6,759 nucleotides of DNA from an uncultured Oscillospiraceae bacterium (GCA_900763965.1 CAAFMG010000064.1:1-6759), one strand, 5' to 3'; positions 1 through 5,345 are shown, numbered from the stretch's first letter. Translations and numbers: made by a program. Notes: generated by a model not told the origin, from the letters alone.

Positions 1-773
1 GCATCGACCACGCAACCATCTATTGCAAAAATGCCGCCGAAATGGACCGCCTATTCTCAACGCTTGGCTTTTACTCCCGCAATCGTATCCACTATATGCT
101 GCCAAACAGCTATTTTGAGCTCTACCAGCCCCATAGTGAGAACGAAACCTACGAATTCTTCCGCTCCGATGCCGGTCTGCACTCCTTTATTTTCTGGAGT
201 GACGACATTGACGATTGCTACCGGCGCGTGGTAAACGCCGGCTATGCTACGGCTATGCCTGTTTCTGATTTCAGCCGTCCTGCCAACCATGGCGATCCCC
301 GGGGAATTGCCAGCTTCCGCGGCTTTTACCTGCAGACCCCCCTGCTTCCCGTTGGCGAAACTGCTGTTGTCCAGCAGATGAACCCGGAGCTGATTTATCC
401 CCAGAAGCCCTATCCCCATCCCAACACAGCCATTGCTATGGACAAGATGTTCCTCTGCGTTCCTGCCGGGAAAGAAAAAGAAGCCGCCGACACACTGGGT
501 GCATTCTGCGCCGTTGTCAGTGAAGGCCGCCCCGAGCGCAACTGCATCAGAGAGCTGGAGGCTGCATCCCCTGAGGAACTTCTGGAGAAATATGCCGTCC
601 GCATTGATCCCGAACGCAGCAGCTGTGCAGGCATCCGCTTCCGTGTCCAGGATCTGGATATGCTGCGTGTCTTTGTTTCCGGCTCTGAACTCCCCTGGCA
701 TGAAGAGGACGGCGTGATTACCGTGGATCTTTCCCAGCAGGTCAACCTCTTTATGCAGTTTGCTGCCATTTAA
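1..773 (+). CDS. VOC / glyoxalase-like domain protein, 5' end cut by the window edge
   Basis: The frame is open from position 3 (codons in phase with 3) to TAA at 771-773, giving 256 visible codons. An ATG at 42-44 exists, but the 13 codons before it read IDHATIYCKNAAE. This is the conserved first strand and metal-binding His of a vicinal-oxygen-chelate (VOC) fold, so the true start lies upstream of the window and the ATG is internal. Numbered from position 3, candidate metal ligands are His3, Glu39 (in NSYFELYQP) and His60 (in AGLHSFIFW). The stretch QQMNPELIYPQ followed by HPNTAIAM, and a C-terminal half with a second module-like pattern (ending VNLFMQF), fit the two-module Glyoxalase_3-like family. 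The enzyme activity of such proteins is generally unknown; lyase, dioxygenase or binding roles are all possible. It lies 17 bases before an M20D hydrolase gene and is probably cotranscribed with it. The VOC family call is firm, the subfamily less so, and the substrate is unknown. Confidence 0.8.
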   Translation, partial: IDHATIYCKNAAEMDRLFSTLGFYSRNRIHYMLPNSYFELYQPHSENETYEFFRSDAGLHSFIFWSDDIDDCYRRVVNAGYATAMPVSDFSRPANHGDPRGIASFRGFYLQTPLLPVGETAVVQQMNPELIYPQKPYPHPNTAIAMDKMFLCVPAGKEKEAADTLGAFCAVVSEGRPERNCIRELEAASPEELLEKYAVRIDPERSSCAGIRFRVQDLDMLRVFVSGSELPWHEEDGVITVDLSQQVNLFMQFAAI

Positions 774-777
774 CAGA

Positions 778-784
778 AAGAAGG
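778..784 (+). promoter_or_regulatory. Ribosome binding site of the M20D gene
   Basis: AAGAAGG lies six bases before the ATG at 791, inside the 17-base gap after the VOC stop codon. It fixes the start of the hydrolase. The short gap has no room for a separate promoter, which supports cotranscription with the VOC gene. Confidence 0.65.
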
Positions 785-790
785 CATACT

Positions 791-1990
791 ATGGGAATTT
801 CTGCTGAAGTTCTTGCGCTGCGGGAAGATATCGTCTCCTGGCGGCGCAGCATCCATATGCACCCGGAGCTGGGTTTTACGGAACAGCGCACCTCCAAACT
901 GGTTTGTGATGCGCTGCGCTCTTTCGGGTTTGACGAGGTCCTGACAGACTTTTGTACGGCACACACTGCCGTTGTTGGTATTCTTCGCACAGGCCGTCCC
1001 GGTCATGTGGTTGGCCTGCGGGCCGATATGGATGCACTCCCCATGCAAGATGAAAAGGATGTCCCTTATCGCTCTCAGGTGCCCGGCGTTTGCCACGCCT
1101 GCGGCCATGACGGTCACACCGCTGCGCTGCTGGGAGCTGCCAAATACTGCGCTGCACACCGCGATCAGCTTTGCGGTACCATTAAGTTCGTCTTTCAGCC
1201 CGCAGAGGAAGGCCCTGCCCCCGGCGGTGCAAAATACATTGTAGAATCCGGTGTGCTGGATGATGTGGAATTCATGATTGGCGGGCATCAGAGCACCTAT
1301 GCTTCTGTGGGACAGGTATTGGTCAAAAGCGGCATCGCCTGCGCCGGCGGTCACGCATTCAAGGTCACACTGACAGGCGTTGGCACCCACGCAATCAGTC
1401 CGCAGGATGGCTCCGATGTCATCAGCACGGCAATGCAGATCATTGACTCCTGGCAGAGCATGCTGTCCCGTCAAATCGACCCGCAGCAGCCCGTTGTCCT
1501 TTCCGTCTGTTCCATTCATGCCGGCGAAATGGGCGCGACCAATGTGCTTCCATCCACCGCTGTTTTTTCCGGTACCATCCGCACCTTCAGCGATCCCCTG
1601 CGGGAAAGCATCCTGAAAAAGATGCGCCAGCGTGCTGAAGCCATTTCCCAATTCAACGGCTGTACATGCATGATGGAAGAAGAATACCAGTTCCCGGTTC
1701 TGGTCAACAATGACGCTGTTACACAAATCGTAAAGCAGGCTGCGGTTGAGGTTGTCGGTCCCAACGCCGTGTTCACTGTTCCGGAGCCATCCATCGGGTC
1801 AGAGGATTTCGCACAATACGCCCAGAAGATCCCCGCCTCGTACTTCATGTTCGGTGTCCGGAACAAGGAAAAGGGCTTTGTCTACGGCGGTCATCACCCA
1901 AAATTCGACATGGATGAAGACGGTCTGCTTTATGACGTTGAAATCTTCCTTCACGCACTGCGCCATCTGCTGCCGCTGAGCGACAGTTAA
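791..1990 (+). CDS. M20D family metallo-amidohydrolase (N-acyl-amino-acid hydrolase / carboxypeptidase type)
   Basis: This 399-residue protein has the full length usual for M20D di-metal amidohydrolases, the group with hippurate hydrolase, N-acetyl-amino-acid deacetylases and plant IAA-amino-acid hydrolases. They hydrolyse an amide bond of an N-acyl amino acid or related compound in the cytoplasm. Motifs seen in order: RRSIHMHPELGF (residues 18-29), LRADMDALPM (76-85), CHACGHDGH (101-109; Cys104 and His106 expected metal ligands), QPAEEG (136-141; Glu139 expected catalytic base, Glu140 ligand), GGH (164-166; His166 ligand), the dimerisation-domain motif GVGTHAISP (196-204; His200), GATNVLPSTAVFSGTIRTF (248-266), GSEDFA (336-341) and GGHHPKFDMDE (366-376; His368 ligand). 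All expected catalytic positions are present. The region after His166 lacks the proline-rich GLHVxP pattern common in the family, so the substrate may differ from the characterised members. Symbols such as hipO or abgA are not justified. An AAGAAGG site six bases upstream supports the start. Confidence 0.9.
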   Translation: MGISAEVLALREDIVSWRRSIHMHPELGFTEQRTSKLVCDALRSFGFDEVLTDFCTAHTAVVGILRTGRPGHVVGLRADMDALPMQDEKDVPYRSQVPGVCHACGHDGHTAALLGAAKYCAAHRDQLCGTIKFVFQPAEEGPAPGGAKYIVESGVLDDVEFMIGGHQSTYASVGQVLVKSGIACAGGHAFKVTLTGVGTHAISPQDGSDVISTAMQIIDSWQSMLSRQIDPQQPVVLSVCSIHAGEMGATNVLPSTAVFSGTIRTFSDPLRESILKKMRQRAEAISQFNGCTCMMEEEYQFPVLVNNDAVTQIVKQAAVEVVGPNAVFTVPEPSIGSEDFAQYAQKIPASYFMFGVRNKEKGFVYGGHHPKFDMDEDGLLYDVEIFLHALRHLLPLSDS

Positions 1991-2014
1991 CGCACAAATC
2001 CTCTAAAAACAGCA

Positions 2015-2039
2015 AAAAGCCAGCAAAAGCTGGACTTTT
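2015..2039. terminator. Hairpin terminator in the convergent junction, proximal to the M20D gene
   Basis: CCAGC (2020-2024) pairs with GCTGG (2029-2033) around an AAAA loop. The stem extends as AAAAG (2015-2019) with CTTTT (2035-2039) past one bulged A (2034). Read on the - strand, the hairpin is followed by CTTTTTGCTGTTTTT, a good U-rich tail for transcripts coming from galT. Read on the + strand, it lies 25-49 bases after the M20D stop with a poorer tail. It probably works in both directions. Confidence 0.55.
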
Positions 2040-2048
2040 CCCAAAGTA

Positions 2049-2079
2049 AAAGCCCGCCGAGATTTTCTCGGCGGGCTTT
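2049..2079. terminator. Bidirectional intrinsic terminator between M20D gene and galT
   Basis: This is a perfect 14-bp stem: 2049-2062 (AAAGCCCGCCGAGA) pairs with 2066-2079, with a three-base loop. It sits 19 bases beyond the galT stop on the - strand, where the tail reads TTTACTTT. On the + strand the tail is TTTCTGTCATTT. It is the main stop for galKT transcripts and a second stop for the convergent VOC-M20D transcript. Confidence 0.85.
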
Positions 2080-2097
2080 CTGTCATTTGAGAATGGA

Positions 2098-3597
2098 TCA
2101 AGCCTGGGCGTTGACGGCGTCCACGAATTTGCGGAAGGCGGATCTTCCCTTGGGGGTGTTTTTGTATACACCAGCATCCTCCAGAACGGCGCTGAAGACC
2201 TTTCCGATCTCCTGCATCAGGATGTCCATGGCGTTTTCCTGGGTAAAGGTGTAGGCTTTCTTCAGCTCCTGCACCCAGGGGGCGTGCTTGCTCAGCACCG
2301 GGTCGGCTGCAATATCTGCGCCGCTGACCACAGCCTGGGCAAGATCCGTCAGCTCGGTCTTCAGGCGGCTGGGCAGGACGGCCAGACCCATGACCTCGAT
2401 CAGGCCGATGTTTTCCTTCTTGATGTGGTGCTTGTCGGTATGGGGATGGAACACACCCAGGGAATGCTCCTGCGTGGTGATGTTGCACCGCAGCACCAGA
2501 TCCAGCTCGTACAGCTCCCCGCGGCGGCGGGCGATGGGGGTGATGGTGTTGTGAGGCTCTCCATCGGAGAAGGCGATCACGCCAACAGTCTCATCGGAAT
2601 AGCCACGCCAGGCATCCAGGATCTTTCCTGCCAGATCCGCCAGCTGCTGGGGATCCCTGCCGTCCAGACGGATGACGCTCATGGGCCACTTGACGATACC
2701 GGCCTGAACATCTTCATACCCGGCAAAGGTCACACCCTGCTCCACGGGAGCATTTTCCATGGCGAAGGTGTAGTGACCGCCTTGGAAATGCTCATGGCTC
2801 AGGATGGAGCCGCCTACAATGGGCAGATCCGCATTGGAGCCTACAAAGTAGTGGGGGAACACCCCAACAAAGTCCAGCAGCTTTTCAAAGGCCCGGCGGT
2901 CGATCTTCATGGGAACGTGCCGGGAGTTGAACACGATGCAGTGTTCGTTATAGTAAACATAGGGGGAGTATTGCAGGTACCAGGCCTCTCCGCCCATGTC
3001 GATGGGGATGATCCGGTGGTTGGCCCGGGCGGGATGGTTCATCCGACCGGCATAGCCCTCGTTTTCCACACACAGCTGGCACTTGGGGTAGGCATTCTGG
3101 GGGGCGTTCTTGGCGGCGGCAATGGCCTTGGGATCCTTTTCCGGCTTGGACAGGTTGATGGTGATGTCCATTTCGCCGTAGGGGCTGGGGTACTTCCAGC
3201 GCATATCCTTGGCAATGCGGTAGCGGCGGATGTAGTCGGTATCGCAGCTGAAGCGGTAGTACCAGTCCGTTGCTTCCTGGGGGCTCTGGGCAAACTTCTC
3301 CCGGAAGGTGCGCCGCACCTCTCTGGGCATGGGGGTCAGAGCGCCCATGATCCGGGTGTCAAAAATATCCCGGGCGGTGATGCCTTCCTGGCACAGACCC
3401 TTTTCCGTGGCGTAGTCCAGAAGTCCTGCCAGAATCTCCTCCAGGTCTTCCGTCTGGGGCTCGTCAGAGGGCTCATAGTCCTCCTTGCCGATCAGATCCA
3501 GAATCCGGTTGGTCAGCACCACATGATCCTCGGGCTGGGCAAGGCCGGTGTTCATGGCATAGGACACCAGGGAGTCGATATAGGTTTCAATTCTCAT
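2098..3597 (-). CDS. galT: UDP-glucose--hexose-1-phosphate uridylyltransferase, type II
   Basis: This 499-residue cytoplasmic enzyme exchanges UMP between UDP-glucose and galactose-1-phosphate, giving glucose-1-phosphate and UDP-galactose in the Leloir pathway. Residues 257-274 read DLPIVGGSILSHEHFQGG, an exact fit to the signature of the type II (Firmicute) GalT class, which is distinct from the HPH class of E. coli. His268 and His270 in that stretch are the presumed uridylyl-binding histidines. The length is close to the roughly 500-residue norm of the class, and other typical segments are visible: NHPARANHRIIP (187-198), YYNEHCIVF (215-223), ITPIARRR (352-359) and GVFHPHTDKHHIKKENIGLIEVMG (381-404). 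The ATG at 3597 follows the galK stop by 13 bases, and its site TAAGGA overlaps that stop codon, suggesting translational coupling. The gene is intact and strongly prefers G/C-ending codons, like galK and hisS. Confidence 0.96.
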   Translation of the reverse strand: MRIETYIDSLVSYAMNTGLAQPEDHVVLTNRILDLIGKEDYEPSDEPQTEDLEEILAGLLDYATEKGLCQEGITARDIFDTRIMGALTPMPREVRRTFREKFAQSPQEATDWYYRFSCDTDYIRRYRIAKDMRWKYPSPYGEMDITINLSKPEKDPKAIAAAKNAPQNAYPKCQLCVENEGYAGRMNHPARANHRIIPIDMGGEAWYLQYSPYVYYNEHCIVFNSRHVPMKIDRRAFEKLLDFVGVFPHYFVGSNADLPIVGGSILSHEHFQGGHYTFAMENAPVEQGVTFAGYEDVQAGIVKWPMSVIRLDGRDPQQLADLAGKILDAWRGYSDETVGVIAFSDGEPHNTITPIARRRGELYELDLVLRCNITTQEHSLGVFHPHTDKHHIKKENIGLIEVMGLAVLPSRLKTELTDLAQAVVSGADIAADPVLSKHAPWVQELKKAYTFTQENAMDILMQEIGKVFSAVLEDAGVYKNTPKGRSAFRKFVDAVNAQA

Positions 3598-3607
3598 AAC
3601 ACGCTTT

Positions 3608-3612
3608 TCCTT
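3608..3612 (-). promoter_or_regulatory. galT ribosome binding site overlapping the galK stop codon
   Basis: On the - strand AAGGA (3612 to 3608) shares two bases with the galK TAA (3613-3611) and lies ten bases from the galT ATG. Ribosomes finishing galK would be placed at the galT start, so the two products are probably made in a coupled ratio. Confidence 0.6.
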
Positions 3613-4825
3613 ATTCCGTTACCATTTCCACGCCGCCCTGGGGACGGATGGACAGCACATGGCAGGCGCCTTCTCCCAGAGCACCGTCCATACCGGCAAC
3701 AAAGCTGTCCAGCATGTCCAGCGGTACAAAGGCCTGAACGGTTCCGGCAAAGCCGCCGCCGTGGACACGGTAGGCACCCCGGCCGGCCAGATAATGCTCG
3801 CACAGCGCCAAGGCAACTGCCACATCCTGATGGGCCTTGTATCCGGCGGGGATGACATTCTGCAAGTACATATAAGAGGAATAGCCGCTCTGCTTCACAA
3901 GAGACAGGAACTGGTCAAAATCGCCCTTTTCCAGAGCTGCCACCTGCTGGGGCACCCGGGCATTTTCCTGATAGAAGTGGATGGCACGCATCACGGCCCG
4001 GTCGCCGCAGGCACGGCGCAGGGCGCCAATGGCGGCGTAGAAGTCTTTCTCCTCGATCTGGGTCAGCACCTCTTTGCCAAACCAGGCAGCCACGGCCTTG
4101 ATTTCTCCCGGCACGGCGGCGTACTCATCGGTCAGGTCGGCATGGTCTGCGCCGGAATCTACGATGCACAGAGCGTGACCGTAGGCGGAGAAGTCCACAT
4201 CCACCTGGCGGATGGCCGGATGCTCCTTGTCAAAGAAGTCGATGGTGATGAGGTTGCCCACAGCGGAAGCCATCTGATCCATCAGACCACAGGGCTTGCC
4301 GAAGAACACATTCTCGGCATACTGGGAAATCTGGGCGATTTCCGGCTGGGAAACCTTGCCGCCAAAGAACATCTGGTTCAGGATGGTGCCGATGAGCACC
4401 TCGTAGGCAGCAGAAGAGGACAGACCGGAGCCGGGCAGAACGGTGGACTCACAGTAGGCATCAAAGCCCGCTACCGGGCAGCCCATTTCCACGAACCGGG
4501 CAGCCACGCCCCGGATCAGGGCAGGGGTGGTGTTGACCTCAGCGGGAACCGGGGTCAGCTCCTTCAGGCAGACGGTGCTCATGGGATAGCCCTTGGAAAG
4601 GATGCGGATGGTATCGGTGCCGTTGCAGCGGACGGCGGCCACGGTATCCAGATTCACCGCAGCGGCCAGAACCCGTCCGCGCTGGTGATCGGTGTGGTTG
4701 CCGCCGATCTCTGTACGGCCGGGGGCAGAGAAATAGCGCTCCGGCGCACCGCCAAAGGCAGCAGCAAAGCCGGTATCCAGCGCAGCCTTCCGCGCAGGAC
4801 ACAGTTTCAAGGCAGGGACAGACAT
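3611..4825 (-). CDS. galK: Galactokinase (GHMP kinase)
   Basis: This 404-residue protein phosphorylates alpha-D-galactose at C1 with ATP, the entry step of the Leloir pathway. It has three GHMP-kinase motifs. Motif 1 is APGRTEIGGNHTDHQ (34-48). Motif 2 is LPGSGLSSSAAYE (130-142), the ATP phosphate loop. Motif 3 is HGGGFAGTVQAF (355-366). Arg37 and Asp183 (in GLMDQ, 180-184) are the expected catalytic pair. His44 and Asp46 match sugar contacts of characterised galactokinases, but the usual Glu of the GEHTDY motif is Asn43 here. The length fits the family (about 380-430). The start at 4825 is nine bases from a perfect AGGAGG; an ATG at 4830-4828 is out of frame. The gene is first in a galK-galT operon, with a promoter at 4894-4922. 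galE is absent from the window. Galactokinase is the best call; a shifted sugar range within the family cannot be excluded from sequence alone. Confidence 0.93.
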   Translation of the reverse strand: MSVPALKLCPARKAALDTGFAAAFGGAPERYFSAPGRTEIGGNHTDHQRGRVLAAAVNLDTVAAVRCNGTDTIRILSKGYPMSTVCLKELTPVPAEVNTTPALIRGVAARFVEMGCPVAGFDAYCESTVLPGSGLSSSAAYEVLIGTILNQMFFGGKVSQPEIAQISQYAENVFFGKPCGLMDQMASAVGNLITIDFFDKEHPAIRQVDVDFSAYGHALCIVDSGADHADLTDEYAAVPGEIKAVAAWFGKEVLTQIEEKDFYAAIGALRRACGDRAVMRAIHFYQENARVPQQVAALEKGDFDQFLSLVKQSGYSSYMYLQNVIPAGYKAHQDVAVALALCEHYLAGRGAYRVHGGGFAGTVQAFVPLDMLDSFVAGMDGALGEGACHVLSIRPQGGVEMVTE

Positions 4826-4834
4826 AGCATGATT

Positions 4835-4840
4835 CCTCCT
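4835..4840 (-). promoter_or_regulatory. galK ribosome binding site AGGAGG
   Basis: A perfect AGGAGG (4840 to 4835 on the - strand) lies nine bases before the in-frame ATG at 4825. It is only four bases before an out-of-frame ATG at 4830-4828 that would encode seven codons and stop. The spacing decides for the 4825 start. Confidence 0.8.
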
Positions 4841-4853
4841 AACAATCTCGGAT

Positions 4854-4884
4854 ATCTCCCAGGCCAGCCACGCCGCCGGGAGAT
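4854..4884 (-). promoter_or_regulatory. Inverted repeat / hairpin in the galK 5' UTR
   Basis: ATCTCCC (4884 to 4878 on the - strand) is repeated inverted as GGGAGAT (4860 to 4854). The 7-bp stem can be extended by GGC/GCC past a bulge. It begins only a few bases after the predicted galK transcription start (about 4887) and ends 13 bases before AGGAGG. It could be an operator read as DNA, a stabilising 5' hairpin in the mRNA, or both. No U-tract follows it, so it is not a terminator. Confidence 0.4.
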
Positions 4885-4893
4885 CGCCTTTTT

Positions 4894-4922
4894 ATCATAC
4901 CATTTTACACCGGGAAAGTCTA
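4894..4922 (-). promoter_or_regulatory. galKT promoter, extended -10 type
   Basis: On the - strand a -10 TATGAT (4899 to 4894) is preceded by TGG, giving the extended -10 form TGnTATGAT. It lies 17 bases after a weaker -35 TAGACT (4922 to 4917). The predicted start is near 4887, giving a 5' UTR of about 62 nt for galK. It lies downstream of a terminator (5015-5043), so galKT appears to be transcribed independently of hisS. Confidence 0.65.
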
Positions 4923-5014
4923 TGAAAATTCTCCCTTATTTTCCCCCTCCCGCCGAAAAGCTGCCGGAAGCGTTGATATTTTTCATCATTCGTCCCCAAT
5001 CTCCCGGCCTTCCC

Positions 5015-5043
5015 AAAACAAAAACCGCCCCGCCAAAGGACGG
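5015..5043 (-). terminator. Intrinsic terminator ending the toxin transcript, upstream of the galK promoter
   Basis: On the - strand CCGTCC (5043 to 5038) pairs with GGGCGG (5030 to 5025), six pairs with one G-U, around a seven-base loop. It is followed by TTTTTGTTTT (5024 to 5015). It would end - strand transcripts coming from the toxin promoter and shields the galKT promoter. If it is the toxin mRNA end, that RNA would be about 330 nt. Confidence 0.7.
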
Positions 5044-5048
5044 AGCAG

Positions 5049-5077
5049 TTGACAAATTTACAAAATGGGGGTATACT
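5049..5077 (+). promoter_or_regulatory. Promoter of the antisense (antitoxin) RNA
   Basis: TTGACA (5049-5054), a 17-base spacer and TATACT (5072-5077) make the strongest sigma-A-type promoter in the window, a perfect -35 with a five-of-six -10. The predicted start is about 5084. No + strand gene follows; the transcript meets a terminator about 80 bases later. A strong promoter for a short untranslated RNA facing a tiny toxin gene is what a type I antitoxin needs. Confidence 0.8.
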
Positions 5078-5083
5078 GTAAAT

Positions 5084-5168
5084 ATAAAGGAGCTGCCAGC
5101 AGGTCGGCTCCCAGAAGCATACGAAGAGATAACCGTTACTTTGGGAGAAGGCGGTTATCTCTTTTTAT
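5084..5168 (+). ncRNA. Candidate type I antitoxin RNA, antisense to the toxin mRNA 3' region
   Basis: An RNA of about 85 nt is predicted between the promoter at 5049-5077 and the U-tract at 5162-5166. It has no usable open reading frame. Two structures can be drawn. One is a 5' stem-loop, GGAGC (5089-5093) with GCTCC (5107-5111), whose interior can pair CC/GG around an AGCA loop. The other is the terminator hairpin 5124-5163. The RNA is complementary to the last codons and stop of the 29-residue toxin frame (5155-5244, - strand) and to the toxin 3' UTR. Base pairing at the mRNA 3' end is the arrangement known for RatA with TxpA and SR4 with BsrG in Bacillus, where the duplex is degraded and/or translation is blocked. 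The function here is inferred from layout; the exact ends need mapping. Confidence 0.66.
5124..5166 (+). terminator. Terminator of the antisense RNA, overlapping the toxin stop codon
   Basis: AAGAGATAACCG (5124-5135) pairs with CGGTTATCTCTT (5152-5163), 12 bp. The loop can form an inner CTT/AAG stem (5139-5141 with 5148-5150). The T-run 5162-5166 follows on the + strand. On the - strand the same stem contains the toxin stop codon TAA (5157-5155) but is followed by a poor T-tract (TCTTCGT), so it acts mainly on the + strand transcript. Confidence 0.8.
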
Positions 5169-5244
5169 TGTTATCCTGTTTTACCAGGGCAATGATAGCA
5201 GTAATTAAGATACAGAATTGCAGTAATTCGTTCCATGTAACCAC
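5155..5244 (-). CDS. Small hydrophobic peptide, putative type I holin-like toxin
   Basis: This 29-residue frame starts at GTG 5244-5242 and ends at TAA 5157-5155: MVTWNELLQF, then CILITAIIALVKQDNNKKR. Residues 7-21 form one uninterrupted hydrophobic helix, and the C-terminus is polar and basic (NNKKR). This is the plan of the putative holin-like/TxpA-type membrane toxins found on Firmicute chromosomes and prophages, which insert in the inner membrane and stop growth when their antitoxin RNA is lost. The GTG was chosen because AGGGGG (5258-5253) lies eight bases upstream; a second in-frame GTG at 5253-5251 would give 32 residues but overlaps that site. It has its own promoter (5352-5380), a structured leader of about 100 nt, and an opposing small RNA across its 3' end. 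The family match is from pattern recall, not a search. An alternative is a membrane micropeptide without toxic activity. Confidence 0.68.
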   Translation of the reverse strand: MVTWNELLQFCILITAIIALVKQDNNKKR

Positions 5245-5252
5245 AACTACCA

Positions 5253-5258
5253 CCCCCT
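5253..5258 (-). promoter_or_regulatory. Toxin Shine-Dalgarno, possibly sequestered
   Basis: AGGGGG (5258 to 5253), extended as AGGGGGTGGT, lies eight bases before the GTG start. Its five G residues are complementary to the CCCCC at 5282-5278 just upstream, with a small TTAC/GTAA stem possible in between, so the site can be hidden in the leader fold. Confidence 0.55.
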
Positions 5259-5275
5259 CTCTTTACAATGTAAGA

Positions 5276-5306
5276 TCGGGGGCAAAAAGAAATGGATCAC
5301 CCCCGA
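5276..5306 (-). promoter_or_regulatory. Leader stem-loop of the toxin mRNA
   Basis: On the - strand TCGGGGG (5306 to 5300) pairs with CCCCCGA (5282 to 5276), a perfect 7-bp stem with a 17-base pyrimidine-rich loop. The same CCCCC could instead pair with the toxin Shine-Dalgarno at 5257-5253, so this stem would release the site when it forms and hide it when it does not. This is structure by inspection only. Confidence 0.5.
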
Positions 5307-5330
5307 AAAATCGAGGGAACCGCCTGCCGG

Positions 5331-5345
5331 GGTGCTGGCAGCACC
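5331..5345 (-). promoter_or_regulatory. 5'-terminal hairpin of the toxin mRNA
   Basis: GGTGCTGCCAGCACC (5345 to 5331 on the - strand) is a near-perfect palindrome, with six pairs around a three-base loop. Its first G falls on the predicted +1 of the toxin promoter. A hairpin at the very 5' end often protects type I toxin mRNAs from 5'-dependent decay. The same bases can pair with the 3' region of the mRNA (5101 to 5089) or with GGCAG (5328 to 5324), so several folds compete. Confidence 0.5.

Larger units (their letters stand above)
5089..5345. repeat. Distant inverted repeat framing the toxin locus (arms 5089-5101 and 5333-5345)
   Basis: The + strand reads GGAGCTGCCAGCA at 5089-5101, and the - strand reads GGTGCTGCCAGCA from 5345 to 5333, 12 of 13 identical. 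The arms fall at the 5' ends of the antisense RNA and of the toxin mRNA respectively. As a result the toxin mRNA 5' end is complementary to its own 3' region. The placement at both predicted transcript starts argues against chance. Confidence 0.7.

Noticed and set aside
770..1726. A 318-codon open frame on the - strand opposite the M20D gene
   Set aside because: It is antisense to a complete hydrolase with all catalytic motifs and has no recognisable domain of its own.
2284..3855. A 523-codon open frame on the + strand opposite galT
   Set aside because: It is a mirror of galT codon bias, with Gly/Val/Gln-rich low-complexity sequence and no ribosome site. galT matches its family signature exactly on the other strand.
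4807..4830. An out-of-frame ATG four bases after the galK AGGAGG, giving a seven-codon frame
   Set aside because: It is too close to the ribosome site and stops almost at once. The galK ATG at 4825 has better spacing. A regulatory upstream frame is possible but nothing supports it.
4936..4989. A 17-residue frame on the - strand (MMKNINASGSFSAGGGK) upstream of the galK promoter
   Set aside because: It has only a weak ribosome-site match, no promoter of its own, lies after a terminator, and is Gly/Ser-rich with no family resemblance.
5171..5236. A 21-codon ATG frame overlapping the toxin in another frame (MERITAILYL...)
   Set aside because: It has a real ATG, but the polar, mixed composition lacks a clear helix and ends within the toxin frame. 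The GTG frame has the better-spaced Shine-Dalgarno and the hydrophobic-plus-basic-tail pattern of known toxins.
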